From assembly GCA_902577875.1 (NCBI GenBank), contig CACHAX010000004.1, positions 1-64,000 of the forward strand: DNA of 64,000 bases, written 5' to 3'. The position numbers were made by a program, and so were the translations under genes. Below, one piece after another: positions 60,242 through 64,000 of this stretch (the stretch's first letter is position 1; every line of letters starts with the position of its first letter). Origin of the DNA: an uncultured Pelagibacteraceae bacterium (GTDB lineage Bacteria; Pseudomonadota; Alphaproteobacteria; Pelagibacterales; Pelagibacteraceae). The notes below the pieces were generated by a model. It saw only the letters and a list, made by a program, of their open reading frames with translations. It was not told the origin of the DNA and did no database searches.

Positions 60242-62381
60242 TTTTAATAAGTCTTAAGTTTAATTTTTTCGGTTTCATTTTTAATTTAGCTTTACCTCTT
60301 CCAGATAAACTAGGATTATTCATAAAATAATCATGGGCTGAAAAAGAATCATTTTCACTATATTTAATTTTTGTATAATTTCCACTAGCATCAAGTTCCC
60401 AACTTTGTTTTTTATCTAAATAATTAGCTAACATAATTTGATCAAGAACTTGTTCGTGGACTGTTTGGTTTTCAATTGGAACTAGAAGTTCTACTCTTCG
60501 ATTTAAATTTCTTGGCATTAAATCTGCTGATGAAATAAAAACTTTTGCATCTCTACTAGGCATTGTTTTTCCATTTGCAAAACAATAAATTCTTGAGTGT
60601 TCCAAAAATCTTCCAATCATGCTTTTAACTATTATATTTTCAGATTTATCTTTAACTCCAGGTCTTAAACAACAAACACCTCTTACAAATAAAAATATCT
60701 TTACTCCAGCATTTGAAGCTTCGTAAAATTTATCAATTATCGCTGGGTCTACTAAGGAATTCATTTTGGCCCATATTTCACCTTTTTTACCTTTTTTGAC
60801 ATTTGTTATCTCGTTAGCAATACATTTGTTCAAACTTTCCCTAAGATTAATTGGTGATATAGATATTTTACTAAGATTTCGTGGTTTTGAATAACCAGTT
60901 ACATAATTAAAAAATTTTTCCACATCAGTTGCTATTTTTTTATCAGAGCTAAATAAAGATAAGTCAGTATAAATTTTTGCATTAACTGGGTGATAATTAC
61001 CAGTTCCCAGATGTATATAAGTTTGAATTTTTCCCTGCTCTTTTCTTAATATTAAAGATGATTTTGCATGTGTTTTATATTTTGCAAAACCATAAACTAT
61101 TTGAATTCCTGCATTTTCTAAACTTCTTGAAAGTTGAATGTTTGCTTCTTCATCAAATCTTGCTTTGATCTCTATTAAAGCGGTTACTGTCTTTCCATTT
61201 TCAGCTGCTGTTATTAAGGCTTTAACAATTGGAGAATCTAGCGTTGTTCTGTATAGAGTTTGTTTAATTGCTATAACTTTTTTATCATATGCAGCTTGAT
61301 TTAAAAACTCAACGACAGCATCAAATGTTTCAAAAGGGTGATGAATTATTAAATCTTTTTTTTTTATAGTATCAAAAAAATTATTATTAAACTCCTTTAA
61401 TCTCTCAACCTCCCTGGGATTAAAATTTTTAAATCTTAATTTAGAATTTTTAATTTTACAAACTTGGTCTATATCTTGAATTCCAACAATGCCTTCAATT
61501 TCATAGATGTATTCAGATTTTACGTTTAACTTATTGGTTATAAACTTAATTAAGTCATTATTACTATTTTTTAAAATTTCTAAACGTACTATGTCACCTG
61601 TTCTTCTTCTTTTTAAAGCCAATTCAAAAGATCTTACTAAATCTTCAGCCTCCTCTTGAATTTCTACATCACTATCTCTTATAACTCTAAATAACATTTT
61701 TTTATCTAAATCATGATCAGGAAATATTTCAGAGGCAAAAAAACTTATAACATCATCTATAATTAAAAATTTTTTAAAACTTTTATTTCCATCTATTTCA
61801 ATAAATCTTGATAAAGCTTTTGGAATTACTATTATTGCATTTAAAGTCCTTTTTTTATTTTTCTTATTTAATCTCATAACTAATGCTCTTCCTTGATTTG
61901 CAATAAATGGAAAGGGATGAGCTGGGTCTATTGCTGATGGGGTTAGCAGAGGGTAAATTTCTTCATTAAAAATTTTAAATAATCTTTTTTGTTCAGTTTT
62001 ACTTAAATTTTCAGGTTTAACTATACTTATATTTGCTTTTTTTAATTGAAGAATTAAATCTCTAAATATTTTATTTTGTTTATTAAGAAGATTATTTGTT
62101 TCCAAAATAACTTCACTCATTTGTTCATCAGGAGTAAGACCATCAGAACTAAGTGAATCTACATCTTGTTTGATTTGACTATATAAACCTGCAACACGAA
62201 CCATGAAAAATTCATCTAAATTTGATCCAGCTATAGATAAAAATTTAATTCTTTCATAAAGAGGATTTTCAAAATTTTGGGCCTCAAGAAGAACTCTGTC
62301 GTTGAATTTTAGCCAAGACAGCTCTCTATTTATGTATTTAGATTTTAGTGTTTCTTTATCTTGTTTTTTTAATGCAGTCAT
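60231..62381 (-). CDS. ppk1: polyphosphate kinase 1
   Basis: NRELSWLKFNDRVLLEA; HHPFETFDAVVEFLNQAAYD; ALIEIKARFDEEANI; KTHAKSSLILR. Confidence 0.96.
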   Translation of the reverse strand: MTALKKQDKETLKSKYINRELSWLKFNDRVLLEAQNFENPLYERIKFLSIAGSNLDEFFMVRVAGLYSQIKQDVDSLSSDGLTPDEQMSEVILETNNLLNKQNKIFRDLILQLKKANISIVKPENLSKTEQKRLFKIFNEEIYPLLTPSAIDPAHPFPFIANQGRALVMRLNKKNKKRTLNAIIVIPKALSRFIEIDGNKSFKKFLIIDDVISFFASEIFPDHDLDKKMLFRVIRDSDVEIQEEAEDLVRSFELALKRRRTGDIVRLEILKNSNNDLIKFITNKLNVKSEYIYEIEGIVGIQDIDQVCKIKNSKLRFKNFNPREVERLKEFNNNFFDTIKKKDLIIHHPFETFDAVVEFLNQAAYDKKVIAIKQTLYRTTLDSPIVKALITAAENGKTVTALIEIKARFDEEANIQLSRSLENAGIQIVYGFAKYKTHAKSSLILRKEQGKIQTYIHLGTGNYHPVNAKIYTDLSLFSSDKKIATDVEKFFNYVTGYSKPRNLSKISISPINLRESLNKCIANEITNVKKGKKGEIWAKMNSLVDPAIIDKFYEASNAGVKIFLFVRGVCCLRPGVKDKSENIIVKSMIGRFLEHSRIYCFANGKTMPSRDAKVFISSADLMPRNLNRRVELLVPIENQTVHEQVLDQIMLANYLDKKQSWELDASGNYTKIKYSENDSFSAHDYFMNNPSLSGRGKAKLKMKPKKLNLRLIKSGN

Positions 62382-62394
62382 ATATTTAAAATTT

Positions 62395-62919
62395 ATGCTT
62401 AAATTATACGTTATGCGTCATGCAAAATCTAGCTGGGACCACCCAAATCTTGATGATCATGAAAGACCATTAAGTAAGCGTGGCGAGAAAAATGCAAAAA
62501 AGATTTGTGAATTTTTTGTTAAAAACAATTATAAGTTTGATTACATATTACTTTCATCATCAAAAAGAACAAAGAAAACCCTAAAAATTTTATTAAAAAA
62601 AATAGATAAACCAAAAAAAATTATTTCTTCAAAAAAATTATACTTATCAAGTGAAGATAAAATTATAGATATAATAAAAAAAATACCAAAAAAATATAAA
62701 TCAGTGCTTTTAATTAACCATGAACCTACTGTTAGAAATCTAATACGATCACTGACAAAAAATCACAACAACAACCATTTTAAATTATTAAACTACAAAT
62801 TTCCGACATCGGCATTTGCAAAAATTTATTTTGATTTTAATGAATGGAATAAATTAGATGGAAATGGTTTAATTAAAGAATTTACTAGACCTAAAGACCT
62901 TCAAGATTCTAAAGAATAA
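62395..62919 (+). CDS. SixA-like histidine phosphatase (start corrected from 62302)
   Basis: LYVMRHAKSSWDHPNLDDHERPLSKRGEKNAKKI (RHA phosphatase motif); VLLINHEPTV. Confidence 0.9.
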   Translation: MLKLYVMRHAKSSWDHPNLDDHERPLSKRGEKNAKKICEFFVKNNYKFDYILLSSSKRTKKTLKILLKKIDKPKKIISSKKLYLSSEDKIIDIIKKIPKKYKSVLLINHEPTVRNLIRSLTKNHNNNHFKLLNYKFPTSAFAKIYFDFNEWNKLDGNGLIKEFTRPKDLQDSKE

Positions 62920-63584
62920 CCTGCTGATCTTACAGTTCTAATTAAAGGCTTAGTATTATCTATATTAATAGCCTGTCTTAATCTTCTGATATGCACATCG
63001 ACAGTTCTAGTTTCAACGTAAATATTTTCTCCCCAAACATTGTTTAAGAGTTGTTCTCTTGAATATACCCTTTTTGGATTTTTGATAAAAAAATCTAATA
63101 ATTTAAATTCTGTAGGTCCTAGAGATATTTCAATGTTATTTCTATAAACTCTTTTTGTTATTCTATCTATTTTTAGATCTGTAAACTCAACAACATCAAA
63201 GGTGGATTGTGGTTTTGATCTTCTGAGTAAAGATTTAATTCTTGCATTAAGTTCTTTTTGACTAAATGGTTTTGTTACATAATCATCTGCACCTGTATCA
63301 AAAGCTCTTAATTTGTCCTCCTCCTCGCCTTTTGCTGTTAACATTATTACTGGTATGTCATTATGCTTTTTGTCTTTTTTTAAATTTTTACATATTTCAA
63401 CGCCTGACAAATCGGGCAACATCCAATCCATTAATATTAAGTCAGGAAGCTTATCTTTAATTTGTTTAAGCGCATCTTCACCATTTTCACAGAAACTTAC
63501 TTTGTAACCTTCTTTTTCAAGGTTATACTTTAGTAGAGTTATTATAGCAGCCTCGTCCTCAGCTATAAAAATGTGAGCCGACAT
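62901..63584 (-). CDS. phoB: phosphate regulon response regulator PhoB
   Basis: Receiver domain (LILMDWMLPDLSG, MLTAKG) plus OmpR-type winged helix (VDVHIRRLRQAI). Confidence 0.92.
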   Translation of the reverse strand: MSAHIFIAEDEAAIITLLKYNLEKEGYKVSFCENGEDALKQIKDKLPDLILMDWMLPDLSGVEICKNLKKDKKHNDIPVIMLTAKGEEEDKLRAFDTGADDYVTKPFSQKELNARIKSLLRRSKPQSTFDVVEFTDLKIDRITKRVYRNNIEISLGPTEFKLLDFFIKNPKRVYSREQLLNNVWGENIYVETRTVDVHIRRLRQAINIDNTKPLIRTVRSAGYSLES

Positions 63585-63587
63585 ATT

Positions 63588-64000
63588 TTACTTTTCTCCA
63601 GTAACAATAGGTTCTGTGCCTTTTGGTCGATCACCCTCTAGATATTCTCCCTTAACTAAATAATATACTTGCTCAGCAATGTTGGTTGTATGATCACCTA
63701 TTCTCTCTATATTTTTAGTTACAAATAATAAGTGGGTTCCATCACTTAAGTTATTTTCGTTATCTTTTAAATATCTAATCACTTCTTGCATGCATAAATT
63801 TGTTAAATCATCAATTTGTTCGTCGCTTTCCCATACATTAATTGCCATACTCGAAGATCTTTCTAAATATGCATCTAATATTGATTTCAATTGTTTTTGA
63901 GCATCCGAAGATACTCTTATAATAGCATCTACTAAATTTTTTGGTAAATTTTCATTTAACAAAAGAGTTCTTTTAGAAATATTTTTTGCTAAATCACCTA
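63588..64000 (-). CDS. phoU: phosphate transport system regulator PhoU (truncated by window edge)
   Basis: Reading open at window edge: GDLAKNISKRTLLLNENLPK...; ERIGDHTTNIAEQVYYLVKGE. Confidence 0.93.
   Translation of the reverse strand, partial: GDLAKNISKRTLLLNENLPKNLVDAIIRVSSDAQKQLKSILDAYLERSSSMAINVWESDEQIDDLTNLCMQEVIRYLKDNENNLSDGTHLLFVTKNIERIGDHTTNIAEQVYYLVKGEYLEGDRPKGTEPIVTGEK

Overview
A 64 kb window with low G+C, very high coding density and gene content and order typical of an alphaproteobacterium; codon use and streamlining suggest the SAR11/Pelagibacterales clade. Clade assignment is inference, since no search was run. Most of it is core genome: rplM-rpsI, argC-hom, the metG-holB-tmk-dac-mltB block, recG, tgt-coaD-gyrA-ssb-uvrA, secFD-yajC-serS-tatCBA-scpBA-nagZ-argS-dgt, erpA-xth, znuACB-zur, ppx-ppk, and phoB-phoU. 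Four tRNA genes are readable: Glu-TTC, Pro-TGG, Ser-TGA and Lys-TTT. The one clearly accessory-looking stretch is about 10.14-13.74 kb. It has a long AT-rich intergenic region, an MGMT-like gene, a ~130 bp G+C-rich non-coding island of unknown identity, a tyrosine recombinase, a glycosyltransferase and a GIY-YIG protein next to tRNA-Glu. Other points: paired Zur-box-like palindromes between znuA and znuCB-zur, a 90 bp-period His/Asp-rich repeat in znuA, an arsC-aquaporin pair, tRNA 3' ends 2-4 nt from start codons, and repeated convergent stop-codon overlaps. No CRISPR array, rRNA, prophage or obvious defence island was seen. The best candidate for something undescribed is the G+C-rich island at ~10,990-11,130.
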